Source: a virus. From it: DNA of 26,113 nucleotides. Shown piece by piece: positions 1-7,864 of the stretch. The translations under genes were made by a program, and so were the position numbers. The DNA lies in the IMG/VR virus record IMGVR_UViG_3300048065_000516, positions 1 to 26,113 of that record. The stretch is one strand, 5' to 3'. Under the pieces are notes generated by a model. The model was not told the DNA's origin. It made no database searches and saw only the letters and a list, made by a program, of their open reading frames with translations. The first letter of the stretch is position 1, and the number at the start of each line of letters is the position of its first letter.

Positions 1-1353
1 AACAGTACCCGAAGGTTTGACACAGGTGATAGCGGCTGACTGCTGGATGCCCATCTTCTCTGCATACTCAGCATTAGTATCTACAGCTACTTGCTTCATC
101 TCAGCTAACCACTTGGAGCTGTCTACGTTCTTGGATAGCACAGGATGATCCATGATGCCTGTCAGGGACACACCAAGCAAACGCTCCTCTGATGTATTCT
201 TAGTCCAGATAGGTCTTAGGTAAGGCATATGTGTGAAGGTGGCCTGTGCTGTGCCAAGTATAGTCGCCAGTCTTACCTTGCGCTTGAGTGACTCAAGATC
301 GTCTGTCTCTCTTACGACTACCTCTGTCAGATTGCAGAACTGGTTGCCACGCAGGATGATCTCAGAACATGGGTTAGTCCCCCAAGCATGGCCTGTGTCA
401 CGTCTGCCATTCTTAGCTACATGAGCCTCAGCGGCAACACGGCTAAATATACCACGTTCACCTGACTTGGACTCGACAAGAGCTAACCATTCGCGCATGA
501 AGGTTTCCATGTCTGGCTTCTCTGTGTAGCAAGCACTGTTGTTAGCTAAGGCTCTTTGTGGCTCGGTTTCCCACCATTGACCAGACTTGGCATGAGACAT
601 CCGCTGATCACTCAGGTTACTCAAGCTGATCATGGCTGACCTACGGACACCCCCGACTACAACGACTTCACCGATCTTACACATGATGTCATGACACTCG
701 ATGGAGTTCAGTTTGCGTCCTGCGGCACCCTTGAACTTAGCGACAGTAAAGTTAAACAGATCATTCAGAGGTTCAGCACCACTAGCACGACCACCAAAGG
801 TCTTTAGGCGGCTTCCTGCTGGCCTTACACGACTCAAGTCCCACTTAGGTACATCTCCTGTGTATAGGAGACTGATGAGCTTCCTGAGAGCCTTTGCCCA
901 GCCCTCTTTGCTGTCCTGTACGACAATCACATCGTCACTATCAGCTACGACTGTAGGTATGTCAGGCAGATTGCCAATGGCTTGACGCTCGACACTGAAG
1001 CCTACGCCTGTGCCACATAGAAGTATGAACATAGCTTCATCGAAGGCTCTTGGGTGATCCACAGGCAAGTAAGAGCAGTTGTAGATACAGGTGTTATCAC
1101 GGTCTGCGGCTACACCAGCAGTCATCAAGGCTCTCATCGATGGCATGACAGCTAGATCAAGGATACCATCCTCGATGTCTTCCCAATCCTGTCCTGTCAG
1201 TGCCTCTTTGATCTCAGGTTGAGCGCATAGATAGTCAGTGTATCTCTGTACTGTCTCTAGCCATGTTTCTCTGCGGCCTTTGTCTTCTATCCACCTTGCG
1301 TATCTGCTGGTGGCAATGAAAGTCTGGTAGTCACTTGGTAGTAGGTTATCCAT
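1..1353 (-). CDS. nrdJ: Cobalamin-dependent (class II) ribonucleotide reductase, N-terminal part
   Basis: This gene reduces ribonucleotides to deoxyribonucleotides using adenosylcobalamin, supplying DNA precursors for phage replication. The visible 451 residues are open to the left edge, so the C-terminus (including the redox Cys pair expected there) is missing. Visible motifs are NCSYL with C93, CGTGVGFSVER at about 113-123, NPCSEI with C329 and E331, and C340 in QFCNLTEV. The spacing C329 to C340 is 11 residues, the same as the thiyl-radical Cys408 and Cys419 of Lactobacillus leichmannii RTPR; C93 then matches Cys119. The segment ends in VKPSGTV, the substrate-phosphate loop. The pattern fits the monomeric class II type. 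The start is ATG at 1353 behind AGGGAG, and it overlaps the DUF3310 gene by 8 bp, so the two are translationally coupled. No R2-type subunit is expected for this class. Confidence 0.92.
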   Translation of the reverse strand, partial: MDNLLPSDYQTFIATSRYARWIEDKGRRETWLETVQRYTDYLCAQPEIKEALTGQDWEDIEDGILDLAVMPSMRALMTAGVAADRDNTCIYNCSYLPVDHPRAFDEAMFILLCGTGVGFSVERQAIGNLPDIPTVVADSDDVIVVQDSKEGWAKALRKLISLLYTGDVPKWDLSRVRPAGSRLKTFGGRASGAEPLNDLFNFTVAKFKGAAGRKLNSIECHDIMCKIGEVVVVGGVRRSAMISLSNLSDQRMSHAKSGQWWETEPQRALANNSACYTEKPDMETFMREWLALVESKSGERGIFSRVAAEAHVAKNGRRDTGHAWGTNPCSEIILRGNQFCNLTEVVVRETDDLESLKRKVRLATILGTAQATFTHMPYLRPIWTKNTSEERLLGVSLTGIMDHPVLSKNVDSSKWLAEMKQVAVDTNAEYAEKMGIQQSAAITCVKPSGTV

Positions 1354-1627
1354 CGCTAGGTTTTCTCCCTTCTAGCTGGTTGATACGCATCTGGCAGTAG
1401 CGCATTGCTTTCTTAATGTCGGTGATCTCGGACTCCACTGAGTCCATGTTTGGATAGAGCTTGGTGCCAGCTCGTGTGACGTACTTCACGATGTTTCCAG
1501 CCCAAAAAGAAAGCCCGTCAGACATGATGAAGTCTACGGGCTGGATGGTGTGCTGAGTGTAATGCGCTGGGTCTTTGATTACGTCAGGTTGTCGTTCTTT
1601 CTCTTTCATGTATGCCTCATGCCGCAT
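1346..1627 (-). CDS. DUF3310 family phage protein
   Basis: A protein of about 93 residues with the DUF3310 pattern: DPAHYTQHTIQPVDFI near the start, then GNIVKYVTRAGTK and a helix ending KKAMRYCQMRI. The family is widespread in tailed phages, often next to nucleotide-metabolism genes, and its role is not established; some annotation pipelines call it a nucleotide kinase without good support. I chose ATG at 1627 because GGGAAAC sits 3 bases upstream of it; ATG at 1609 behind GAGG is almost as good, while the longer reading from 1666 lies deep inside the exonuclease gene. It overlaps the exonuclease stop by 11 bp and the reductase start by 8 bp, as expected in a compact leftward operon. Confidence 0.85.
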   Translation of the reverse strand: MRHEAYMKEKERQPDVIKDPAHYTQHTIQPVDFIMSDGLSFWAGNIVKYVTRAGTKLYPNMDSVESEITDIKKAMRYCQMRINQLEGRKPSDG

Positions 1628-2366
1628 GTTGTTTCCCTGTAAATAGAATTGGTTTCTTGTTCTCATAGTCCCAATCTTCCCAACGCAGTATTCGCGCTAG
1701 TCTGGCTTGGGTGAGGGCGTCTTGTTTGGTAAAACCAGCCTTGATGTAAGCCTGTTCGACTAATGACCATGTAGGTCTGGAACCTAAGACCTTCTCTGCT
1801 GTCTTAGCTCCATATCCTTTGAGTCCTGCATAGCCATCAGTCACATCTCCAGTCAGGCACTGCATCAAGAAGAACTTGTCAGCTTCTGCCTGAGTAACGT
1901 CCATGCGTTCACCAGACATCGGTCTAAACAGCTTTGTTGGTATGGTCTTCATGTCCTTATCATCAGACACGATGATTGCCTTGCCGACATTCTCAGGTTT
2001 AGTAGCTAGGATGCCCATGACATCATCAGCTTCTAAGCCGTTTATAGTGACTGTAGAAAACGTATGTCTTGCCCAGTCCAGCATGGCGGCATAGCCAAGA
2101 GGCTTACGGACACCTTTGCGATTACCTTTGTATCTGGGATCAACATCACGTCTAAAGTTATGCTTGGATGATATACAAAGGATCACACGGTCATCATGTA
2201 GTGTCTCTTTGAATGTATCGAGCTGATCAAAGAACATTTCCTTAGCCAGCTTTAGGTCAGTGTCTAGGCTCCAGATGTTCGAGCCATCGTCTTCATCCCA
2301 GCATATCTCTTGCTCAGTGAAGGTTGTGCATCTGTATAGATATAAGTCAGCATCAACTAATAGCAT
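1617..2366 (-). CDS. T7 gp6-type 5'-3' exonuclease
   Basis: A 249-residue FEN/5'-3' exonuclease that probably degrades host DNA and removes RNA primers. Metal-binding acidic residues are in the family order: D5 and D7 in LLVDAD, E112/D114/D115 in GLEADDVMG, D135/D136/D138 in VSDDKD, and D174/D177 in TGDVTDG. These are followed by a helix-turn-helix loop GLKGYGAKTAEKVL (181-194) that contacts duplex DNA in this family. Basic residues KGNRKGVRK at 80-88 fit the helical-arch region. Start is ATG at 2366, with AGGAG about 10 bases upstream, overlapping the previous gene's stop by 14 bp. Its position next to the family A polymerase matches the replication module of T7-like phages. Length is slightly under the roughly 300 residues of T7 gp6. 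Confidence 0.9.
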   Translation of the reverse strand: MLLVDADLYLYRCTTFTEQEICWDEDDGSNIWSLDTDLKLAKEMFFDQLDTFKETLHDDRVILCISSKHNFRRDVDPRYKGNRKGVRKPLGYAAMLDWARHTFSTVTINGLEADDVMGILATKPENVGKAIIVSDDKDMKTIPTKLFRPMSGERMDVTQAEADKFFLMQCLTGDVTDGYAGLKGYGAKTAEKVLGSRPTWSLVEQAYIKAGFTKQDALTQARLARILRWEDWDYENKKPILFTGKQHAA

Positions 2367-2706
2367 CTTCTTCTAGCTCCTTTAAGAATGACAAACCGTC
2401 AGCCGTGATTAACCACCTGTTACCCCACAGCTCGTCAGTGAGCTTGGTAGTGATCAGGTTCTCTGTGGCGGCAATGGCAACCATCGAGGCGGCATCACGG
2501 GCAAATGTTGACTTAGTGGTGAACCCACCAGCCCATGCACGTGCAAGCACTTGGAACATATGCCCAAGGGCTACCTCGGTTGCTTCCTCTATCTCAGTGG
2601 GTGTCAGCCCATGTTCTTCCAACGCTGAACTCAGCGTCGATGGGGATTCTGAGCTTGTAGACTTCGCCAGCCTCTTTCGCACATCGTCTAATGAGATTAC
2701 CGACAT
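2353..2706 (-). CDS. Hypothetical protein overlapping the DNA polymerase gene
   Basis: A 117-residue mainly helical acidic protein that I do not recognise. Residues 28-70 (SALEEHGLTPTEIEEATE...) look like helical segments, and the C-terminal GNRWLITADGLSFLKELEE resembles the end of a small winged-helix fold, but this is weak. The first 113 bp lie in another frame within the 3' end of the polymerase gene. The start at 2706 is supported by AGGACAGGAAG upstream, which is itself polymerase coding sequence. No later ATG until residue 50 would leave a plausible protein. It overlaps the exonuclease start by 14 bp. A role in replication or nuclease control is possible by position only. Confidence 0.7.
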   Translation of the reverse strand: MSVISLDDVRKRLAKSTSSESPSTLSSALEEHGLTPTEIEEATEVALGHMFQVLARAWAGGFTTKSTFARDAASMVAIAATENLITTKLTDELWGNRWLITADGLSFLKELEEDAIS

Positions 2707-4366
2707 ATTCTTCCTGTCCTTTCTTTACTGCACATTGAACCTCATCGTGTATCCAGCCGATCACTGTCACATCTAGGTTTTGTTTCTTGATTTCCTTGTC
2801 GAGCAAAGTGACCCACTTGGATGACACAACAGCTCCTGCCGATTGCAACAGGCTGTTGAGACTTGTGTGGCTTGAGTTCACCTTGATGCGGTTGTTGCCT
2901 AGGGCTTTGATCCAGCCTTTAGATGCGGCTTTCTCTACGTCTTTCTTTAGCTGACCGTAGGCTGGAACAGCATTTATGAAGTTCTCTTTAAGTCGCTTTC
3001 CTTCTTTGGCTCCTTTGCCAACGATGGCTCCGACTTTAGAGTCTCCAGCTCCGTAGAGTGTGGCGTAGAGCCACGTCTTTGCTTGGTCACGTGTAGTAAG
3101 TCCCGTTGCCTTCTGGTTGTATGTGTGGATATCGGATTCCAGCACGACTTTCGCATAAGAACCCTCGTCATATGATGCCAGATAATGGGCAAAGAGTCTG
3201 ATCTCGATGCCACTTAGGTCACAGCCAACAAGTGAATACCCACTGGGTACAGTGAATAGATCACGACACTGTTTGCCATAGGGCAGACGCACAGCAGGAA
3301 CCTGTGACAAGTTTGGTTGAATGTGAGTACACCTGAGCGTCCTAGTTGATGGACAGATAAGCCTATGACGTATCTTACCGTCACTGCTGACCTTCTTCAT
3401 CCACGCTTGTGAACCCTCAGCTAACTGACCTATGCGCTTCTCAAGTAAGAACAGCTCACCTAGTTTCTTAGCTTCTGGATAGTCCAGCTCACCAAGAACA
3501 ACATCATCGATGATTGCATGACCCTGTGGTGTAGTCTTACTAGGCTTCCAGCCATACTTCTTGGTCAGGCAGAACTCAATGTGCCTACGTGAGCTATGGT
3601 TGAACTCGACAACCTTGGTCTTAACAAAGGGGACGCCCTTCTCATACCCTAGCTTCTTGTTGTTGACCTTGGGTATGATGGTCTCATGTACTTCCCAAGG
3701 CTCAAACAGGTTCTGTAGTTCATCATTGAGTTCATCACGCCGCATACTCAGCTCTGCATAGAGCTTACCAGCACCAGCTTCATCAAATGTCCATCCAGCA
3801 TTGCCAATACGTTCAGCAACCTCAGCTACATCATGAGCTAGATCAATAGCCTCTGGGTTGTGGTTCTCAGGCTTTAAGAACTTGTAGAGAGCCATCAGGA
3901 CATAGACATCCTGTTCACAGTAATCTTGCATGGCCTGTGACCAGTGTTCCCAGCCGCCATCATAGTCGTCTTTCAAGAAGTTCTCTGAACCTGAGATGCG
4001 ACTATTGAGTCTCATGCCCCACGCTTTGAGGCTATGTGATCCATAGAGCCGCTTAGGTAGTACCTCGTTACTCCAGTTGTACTCGAAGTCTTCGTTCTTT
4101 AGGTCAGCTCTGATCAACCTAGATAGGACTAAAGTGTCTGAGCGTTTACCTTTGAAAGCCCACGATGGATACAGCTTGTCGATTACTTTGAAGTCGTAGC
4201 CGATGCCGTTGTGAGCCACAAGTTCATCAGCAGTTGCTAGTTCTGCTAGACCTTCTTCAATCTGGTCATGGCTGTAGCTCCATACCTTTTCCCCGTCACC
4301 CACGCCGATGCAATGGATGACATCAGGATCGAGACCGTCAGTCTCTAAATCAAAGAACAACCTCAT
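2594..4366 (-). CDS. T7-like family A DNA polymerase with 3'-5' exonuclease
   Basis: The 590-residue replicative polymerase. The exonuclease domain keeps Exo I D6 and E8 (FDLET), Exo II N53 and D58 (HNGIGYDF) and Exo III Y149/D153 (YCEQD), so proofreading should be active. The polymerase domain has TRTLRCTHIQPNLSQVP (341-357), motif A with D383 (GCDLSGIEIR), motif B RDQAKTWLYATLYGAG with R426, K430, Y434 and Y438, and motif C H540-D541-E542. Y434 aligns with E. coli Pol I F762 and T7 Tyr526. At 590 residues it is shorter than T7 gp5 (704), and whether a thioredoxin-binding insert exists cannot be judged by eye. It starts at ATG 4366 behind AGGAG and overlaps the MazG-like gene by 4 bp (ATGA). 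Confidence 0.97.
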   Translation of the reverse strand: MRLFFDLETDGLDPDVIHCIGVGDGEKVWSYSHDQIEEGLAELATADELVAHNGIGYDFKVIDKLYPSWAFKGKRSDTLVLSRLIRADLKNEDFEYNWSNEVLPKRLYGSHSLKAWGMRLNSRISGSENFLKDDYDGGWEHWSQAMQDYCEQDVYVLMALYKFLKPENHNPEAIDLAHDVAEVAERIGNAGWTFDEAGAGKLYAELSMRRDELNDELQNLFEPWEVHETIIPKVNNKKLGYEKGVPFVKTKVVEFNHSSRRHIEFCLTKKYGWKPSKTTPQGHAIIDDVVLGELDYPEAKKLGELFLLEKRIGQLAEGSQAWMKKVSSDGKIRHRLICPSTRTLRCTHIQPNLSQVPAVRLPYGKQCRDLFTVPSGYSLVGCDLSGIEIRLFAHYLASYDEGSYAKVVLESDIHTYNQKATGLTTRDQAKTWLYATLYGAGDSKVGAIVGKGAKEGKRLKENFINAVPAYGQLKKDVEKAASKGWIKALGNNRIKVNSSHTSLNSLLQSAGAVVSSKWVTLLDKEIKKQNLDVTVIGWIHDEVQCAVKKGQEEYVGNLIRRCAKEAGEVYKLRIPIDAEFSVGRTWADTH

Positions 4367-4707
4367 CGGTTGTCTCCTGAGCCTTTGATAAGGTCTAGTT
4401 GCATACGCCTGTCGAGCTTACGTAGGTTCATGTCAGCTACAGACGAAAGATCGAACTGGAACTGAGCCGCGAGGTTGGCTAAGTACCAAAGAACATCACC
4501 AGCTTCCTTCATGACCTCGATGCGCTGATTGTAGTTCATATCAGCTATGTGACCCTCATGGTCACGTATGTGCTTCTTTAGCTTGTCACAGACTTCACCT
4601 GTCTCTGATGCCAGTCCAAGTGCTAGGTATTCGATCTTGCTATCATCAACGATAAAGGTGGACTCAGCCTTCAGTTGGTATTCATCAAGTGTCAATGCGT
4701 TGCTCAT
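4363..4707 (-). CDS. MazG-like nucleotide pyrophosphohydrolase
   Basis: A 114-residue all-alpha NTP pyrophosphohydrolase. The metal-binding ExxE and ExxD pairs are E35/E38 in LASETGEVCDKLKKHIRD and E68/D71 in KEAGDVLWYLANLA. MazG-type enzymes hydrolyse (d)NTPs to monophosphates; in marine phages they are thought to adjust nucleotide pools or remove non-canonical nucleotides, and a proposed effect on ppGpp has not held up well. It is a single-domain form, about half the length of bacterial MazG. Start ATG 4707 has AGGAGGG just upstream and overlaps the upstream gene by 4 bp. It sits between a conserved small protein and the polymerase, in line with nucleotide-supply genes being grouped with replication here. 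Confidence 0.88.
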   Translation of the reverse strand: MSNALTLDEYQLKAESTFIVDDSKIEYLALGLASETGEVCDKLKKHIRDHEGHIADMNYNQRIEVMKEAGDVLWYLANLAAQFQFDLSSVADMNLRKLDRRMQLDLIKGSGDNR

Positions 4708-5024
4708 GAGACCCTCCTATCGTTGAAGTCGAGAGTGAATTGGTCTGGTATGTCAGTGGGTACGCCTTTAATACGGAAGAAACCCCTGTACTTAGGGTTC
4801 ATTTCCATAAAGTGCCTTGCGTAATATGGACGGTGGTTGTTGCTTAACTTAAAAGGCTCACCACGGGTTTCTATCGATGTAAACCATCGGATTCTCTCGA
4901 AGATTGCATTTATAGAAAAGTTCTTTCGTCCAGCTTTAATTGCATCAAAAGTAAAGCGTTCAACTAACTCATATATCTCTGGGTTATCGTTATGGAACTT
5001 TCTCCAGTTATCTTTTAGTGTCAT
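4704..5024 (-). CDS. Conserved phage protein of unknown function, 106 aa
   Basis: A 106-residue basic protein with a pattern I recognise from many phage and prophage genomes without a known role: a helical start (NPEIYELVERFTFDAIKAGR), then SINAIFERIRWFTSIE, then NNHRPYYARHFMEMNP and GFFRIKG. The conserved Arg/Tyr/Asn-rich core suggests nucleic-acid contact, but that is inference. Its ATG shares a base with the primase stop (TAATG junction) and its own stop overlaps the MazG-like start (ATGA), so it is tightly coupled to both. In other phages relatives of this protein also occur near recombination or replication genes. Confidence 0.8.
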   Translation of the reverse strand: MTLKDNWRKFHNDNPEIYELVERFTFDAIKAGRKNFSINAIFERIRWFTSIETRGEPFKLSNNHRPYYARHFMEMNPKYRGFFRIKGVPTDIPDQFTLDFNDRRVS

Positions 5025-6634
5025 TAGAACTCACTCCCTTCGGGTACTAGGCGACCTGTGTCGCGGTTAAATTGAATGTTGCCAGCCCAACCAGTCTCTC
5101 CAGACCAACGGTTCTTGAGGACTGATAGGATTCTGGTGTCACTGTCTGGTTCTTCTTTATCGACAGCCATCGACAGGCACATATCGGATAACTGGGCTAT
5201 CGAGGCTGACCCACGTAGAGATTGCAGGGTTGGTTTCTCACCTTGCTCAAAGCCTTTGTCACCTGATGGTCTTCTAAGGTGGCTTACAATGATCAAGCCA
5301 ATGTCCAGCTCTTGAACTACCTCTGACCTTAGCCTTGTCATGGCTATGTCTATGAGCTTGCGTTCATCGTTAGTTGCTAGGCCAGACACAAGGATACTGA
5401 TGTGATCGAGGACAACCCATTCGACACCCAAGGCTTTGACCATAAAGGTTATGCGCTGGATAATCGTGTCAATGTCACAGCTACCAAAGTGATCATAGAG
5501 GTACACTTGCTTGTCCTCTGGGAACAGCTCATCGAAGGCTTCCTCGATCTCCTCTTGGGTAGCCTGGTCTTTGTTGACAGTGATGTTCTTGTTGAGGTGG
5601 ATACCAACGAGACCTTTAAGTGTTCTCTTGTTGGTTTCCTCTAGGCAAAGCAGACCCAGCTTCTGTCCTGATTGATGTAAGTGATAAGCTATCTCTCGTA
5701 CTAGAGTTGTCTTACCCATTCCCGAACCAGCCGTGATCGTCACAAGTTCCCCACGCCGAAGACCGCCAGTGATGGCGTTCAGTCGATCATATGGATACTT
5801 AATGGATGAAGCGGCATCATCCTGACCTATCACGCTTCGGAAATCGGCAGAGGTCTTGATGCTATCAGGCCGATATTCTCTGGCCTCAAAGATAGCACTC
5901 ACGACAGCCGCTGACTTACCTGCCATTAGGCACTCATTAACATCCTTCATCGGGAGTGTGGCAATGAAGGCTTTACCTATAGGCAGGACTTGTGCTGACG
6001 CTAAAGCGGCCTCTCGACCAGCTTTGTCGTCATCGAAACATATGATTACCTTGTCGAACTGACTGACATAATCATAGTTGTCTTTGATTGTTCTTACTGC
6101 TGAGTTTGATCCATTAGGAATACCAACACAGGCTAGGTGGTACTTACCAGCACAGGTGGCGGCACTGATGGTATCTATCTCACCCTCACAGATAACCAGC
6201 TTACCTCTGGTGTAGAGGTGTGAACCAAACAGGGTCATCTTCTTGGCATCACCTACGATGCTAAACTGTTTGTCTTTGGTTCTGATCTTCTGAGCTACTA
6301 CATGATTATCTTTGTCAGTGTAGTTGGCTACTTGTACTGACTCACCTTTGTGCTTGGCTATAAAGTAACCATACTTACGACAAAGGTCTTCGCTCAGACC
6401 TCGTTTCTTGATCGAGGTATAGCTACCAGTAAGAAGACCGCCCGTTACAGGCAGGGAGGATACTGTTGTAGGCGATATCTTCTCACTGGTGCCATCTGGT
6501 TGCACAGTTGTGTTACACGCGAAACAATGCGTATGACCATCGTCATAAAGAGAGTTGGCATCACTGCTTCCGCATAGATCACACGGTAGATGTGATACAA
6601 ACTCGCTCTCGTTTTCTTTAATCTGCATATTCAT
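5024..6634 (-). CDS. T7 gp4-type primase-helicase
   Basis: A 536-residue fusion of primase and hexameric helicase that unwinds DNA ahead of the polymerase and makes primers. The N-terminal zinc-binding motif uses C18, C21, C37 and C40, needed for primer-site recognition. The TOPRIM domain has E150 (ICEGEID) and D201-D203 (CFDDDKAG). The RecA-like helicase has Walker A GSGMGKTT (303-310), catalytic E332/E333, Walker B D410 (WVVLD), H452 (VSHLRR) and the arginine-finger region KNRWSGETG at 508-516. Length is close to T7 gp4A (566). I see no internal Met matching the T7 gp4B short form between the zinc motif and TOPRIM. The ATG at 6634 is behind AGGGAG with 7-base spacing, and the gene lies 21 bp after endonuclease I. 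Confidence 0.97.
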   Translation of the reverse strand: MNMQIKENESEFVSHLPCDLCGSSDANSLYDDGHTHCFACNTTVQPDGTSEKISPTTVSSLPVTGGLLTGSYTSIKKRGLSEDLCRKYGYFIAKHKGESVQVANYTDKDNHVVAQKIRTKDKQFSIVGDAKKMTLFGSHLYTRGKLVICEGEIDTISAATCAGKYHLACVGIPNGSNSAVRTIKDNYDYVSQFDKVIICFDDDKAGREAALASAQVLPIGKAFIATLPMKDVNECLMAGKSAAVVSAIFEAREYRPDSIKTSADFRSVIGQDDAASSIKYPYDRLNAITGGLRRGELVTITAGSGMGKTTLVREIAYHLHQSGQKLGLLCLEETNKRTLKGLVGIHLNKNITVNKDQATQEEIEEAFDELFPEDKQVYLYDHFGSCDIDTIIQRITFMVKALGVEWVVLDHISILVSGLATNDERKLIDIAMTRLRSEVVQELDIGLIIVSHLRRPSGDKGFEQGEKPTLQSLRGSASIAQLSDMCLSMAVDKEEPDSDTRILSVLKNRWSGETGWAGNIQFNRDTGRLVPEGSEF

Positions 6635-6655
6635 ACGCTTGCTCCCTTTGCGTAA

Positions 6656-7075
6656 CTACTCCTTCAACCAGCTCTCAGGGATCGTCTTGAAAGCAAAACT
6701 GAACCCATGCTTTTCACACCACATCGAGTATGTGGTCTTGGAGCCTTTGTAGAGTTTCTGGTTACTGCTGAAGACGAACCTGATGTCGATGTCAGGACAT
6801 TGTGCTTTGATCAAAAGGTGCTTTTGCCTATCACTAGCAATGAAGCGACCTTTGGTTTCGACATAAAAATACCCACCATCTCTGGTGAGTATCTTGAAGT
6901 CTGGTGTGTACTTAGATGATCGAGGTGGCCACTCGTAGTTGAGCTTCTCTTGCTCGTAAATGACTGGCACATTTAATGACTCTAGTTGTTGTGCAACCTT
7001 GATCTCCAAGCCACTTCTATATCCACGTTTCCATGCAGACCTAGAAGTCTCCTTCGGTATCGTCTTGGAACTCAT
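6656..7075 (-). CDS. T7-type endonuclease I (Holliday-junction resolvase)
   Basis: A 139-residue junction-resolving endonuclease that cuts branched DNA and helps break down the host chromosome and resolve replication intermediates before packaging. The active-site set of T7 gp3 (E20, D55, E65, K67) is matched by E24 (YRSGLE), D59 (KYTPDF), E73 and K75 (VETKGRF), in the same spacing. The C-terminal part carries DIRFVFSSNQKLYKGSKTTYSMWCEKHG, also as in T7. The open frame extends to 7180, but the start at 7075 has GAGGAAACCA directly upstream and gives the family's normal length; the longer start would lie deep in the ssDNA-binding gene. Overlap with that gene is 35 bp. Confidence 0.95.
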   Translation of the reverse strand: MSSKTIPKETSRSAWKRGYRSGLEIKVAQQLESLNVPVIYEQEKLNYEWPPRSSKYTPDFKILTRDGGYFYVETKGRFIASDRQKHLLIKAQCPDIDIRFVFSSNQKLYKGSKTTYSMWCEKHGFSFAFKTIPESWLKE

Positions 7076-7583
7076 TGGTTTCCTCTTTTGCTTGAGAAGC
7101 GATATAACCGCCATCGACAGCACCAAAGTCATCACCACCGTTACCCATTGTCTCGGCTGGTGTGATGATCTGAACAGCACCTAGGTTGAGCTTTACGCCC
7201 ACGTTGACGCCTTTGTCGTAAGCAGTCAGGGTGCCAGCTACTCGTAGAACAGAACCGCCCCATAGTTGTGGTACTTGGTTGTCCATGATGAGCTGTCCTG
7301 CTGAGTCCTTGAACTTAGGCTGGAACTTGCTCTTGGTCTTGAAGATCACATCACCAGTATCAGGGTCAGTCATATAAGGGAGCTGGGCTTTAGACATCTT
7401 TTTGCCTAGCTGTTCCTGTGCAAACTCATTGATCTTGGCGACAAGAGCCTTAGCACTATCAGGATCGACTGCGAGGTTTGTCTTGAAAACACCCTCGTCA
7501 TCGAACTTAGTGTCGGCCTTGTTCAACCAAGGATACTGGGCAACACCCTGTGGTGTAGTGAAGTTCATTCGTGCTTGAGCCAT
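7041..7583 (-). CDS. T7 gp2.5-type single-stranded DNA-binding protein
   Basis: A 180-residue ssDNA-binding protein expected to coat exposed template and coordinate polymerase and helicase. The body has an OB-like mix (FKTNLAVDP..., KSKFQPKFKDSAGQ, LRVAGTLTAYDKGVNVGVKLNLGAVQII). The C-terminus is acidic and ends in Phe (EFQDDTEGDF), the hallmark of gp2.5, whose acidic tail and terminal Phe bind partner proteins. It is somewhat shorter than T7 gp2.5 (232). The start ATG at 7583 sits behind AAGGAG. It overlaps the small gene upstream by 19 bp and endonuclease I downstream by 35 bp; the T7 gene order gp2.5-gp3-gp4-gp5 is kept. Confidence 0.92.
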   Translation of the reverse strand: MAQARMNFTTPQGVAQYPWLNKADTKFDDEGVFKTNLAVDPDSAKALVAKINEFAQEQLGKKMSKAQLPYMTDPDTGDVIFKTKSKFQPKFKDSAGQLIMDNQVPQLWGGSVLRVAGTLTAYDKGVNVGVKLNLGAVQIITPAETMGNGGDDFGAVDGGYIASQAKEETNEFQDDTEGDF

Positions 7584-7759
7584 TTTGGTTTCTCCTTTGC
7601 GGCTTTTCTTTGGTCTACAGTTGTTAAGTTGATTGGTTGACCCATAGCTCTAAGCTCGATGCCAAGGGCATGGGCTTCTGCTAGAAGGTCTACTGGAACA
7701 GGCTTACCGCGCATCTCGCACAGTCGTGCCTTCTCCAGCACTCTCTCGCGAGGGTGCAT
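7565..7759 (-). CDS. Hypothetical small protein, 64 aa
   Basis: A small charged protein (HPRERVLEKARLCEMRGKP..., ending KEKPKWLKHE) with a high share of Lys, Arg and Glu and one predicted amphipathic helix at 2-14. I do not recognise the family. An ATG at 7759 preceded by AGGAGAATACC is the clear start; the open frame running to 7807 would enter a dyad. It is the first gene after the RNA polymerase and is translationally coupled (19 bp overlap) to the ssDNA-binding protein. It may be a small replication accessory or host-takeover protein, by position only. Confidence 0.75.
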   Translation of the reverse strand: MHPRERVLEKARLCEMRGKPVPVDLLAEAHALGIELRAMGQPINLTTVDQRKAAKEKPKWLKHE

Positions 7760-7802
7760 GGTATTCTCCTGATTTGTTTTTATTGTTATCTTTGGAGTCA
7801 AA

Positions 7803-7858
7803 CCCAAGGCCGCTAGTTAAATACATTACCGATCAAAGTACGTGGAAACGGCCTTGGG
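7803..7858. promoter_or_regulatory. Long-loop perfect dyad between RNA polymerase and replication genes
   Basis: Two perfect 10-bp arms, CCCAAGGCCG (7803-7812) and CGGCCTTGGG (7849-7858), flank a 36-nt AT-rich loop in the only gap (105 bp) between the RNA polymerase stop and the next leftward gene. On the minus strand the second arm is followed by only TTT, so it is not a convincing rho-independent terminator. It could be an RNA processing stem (RNase III sites separate early and later genes in T7), an attenuator, or contain a phage promoter in the loop. Confidence 0.6.
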
Positions 7859-7864
7859 ATATTC

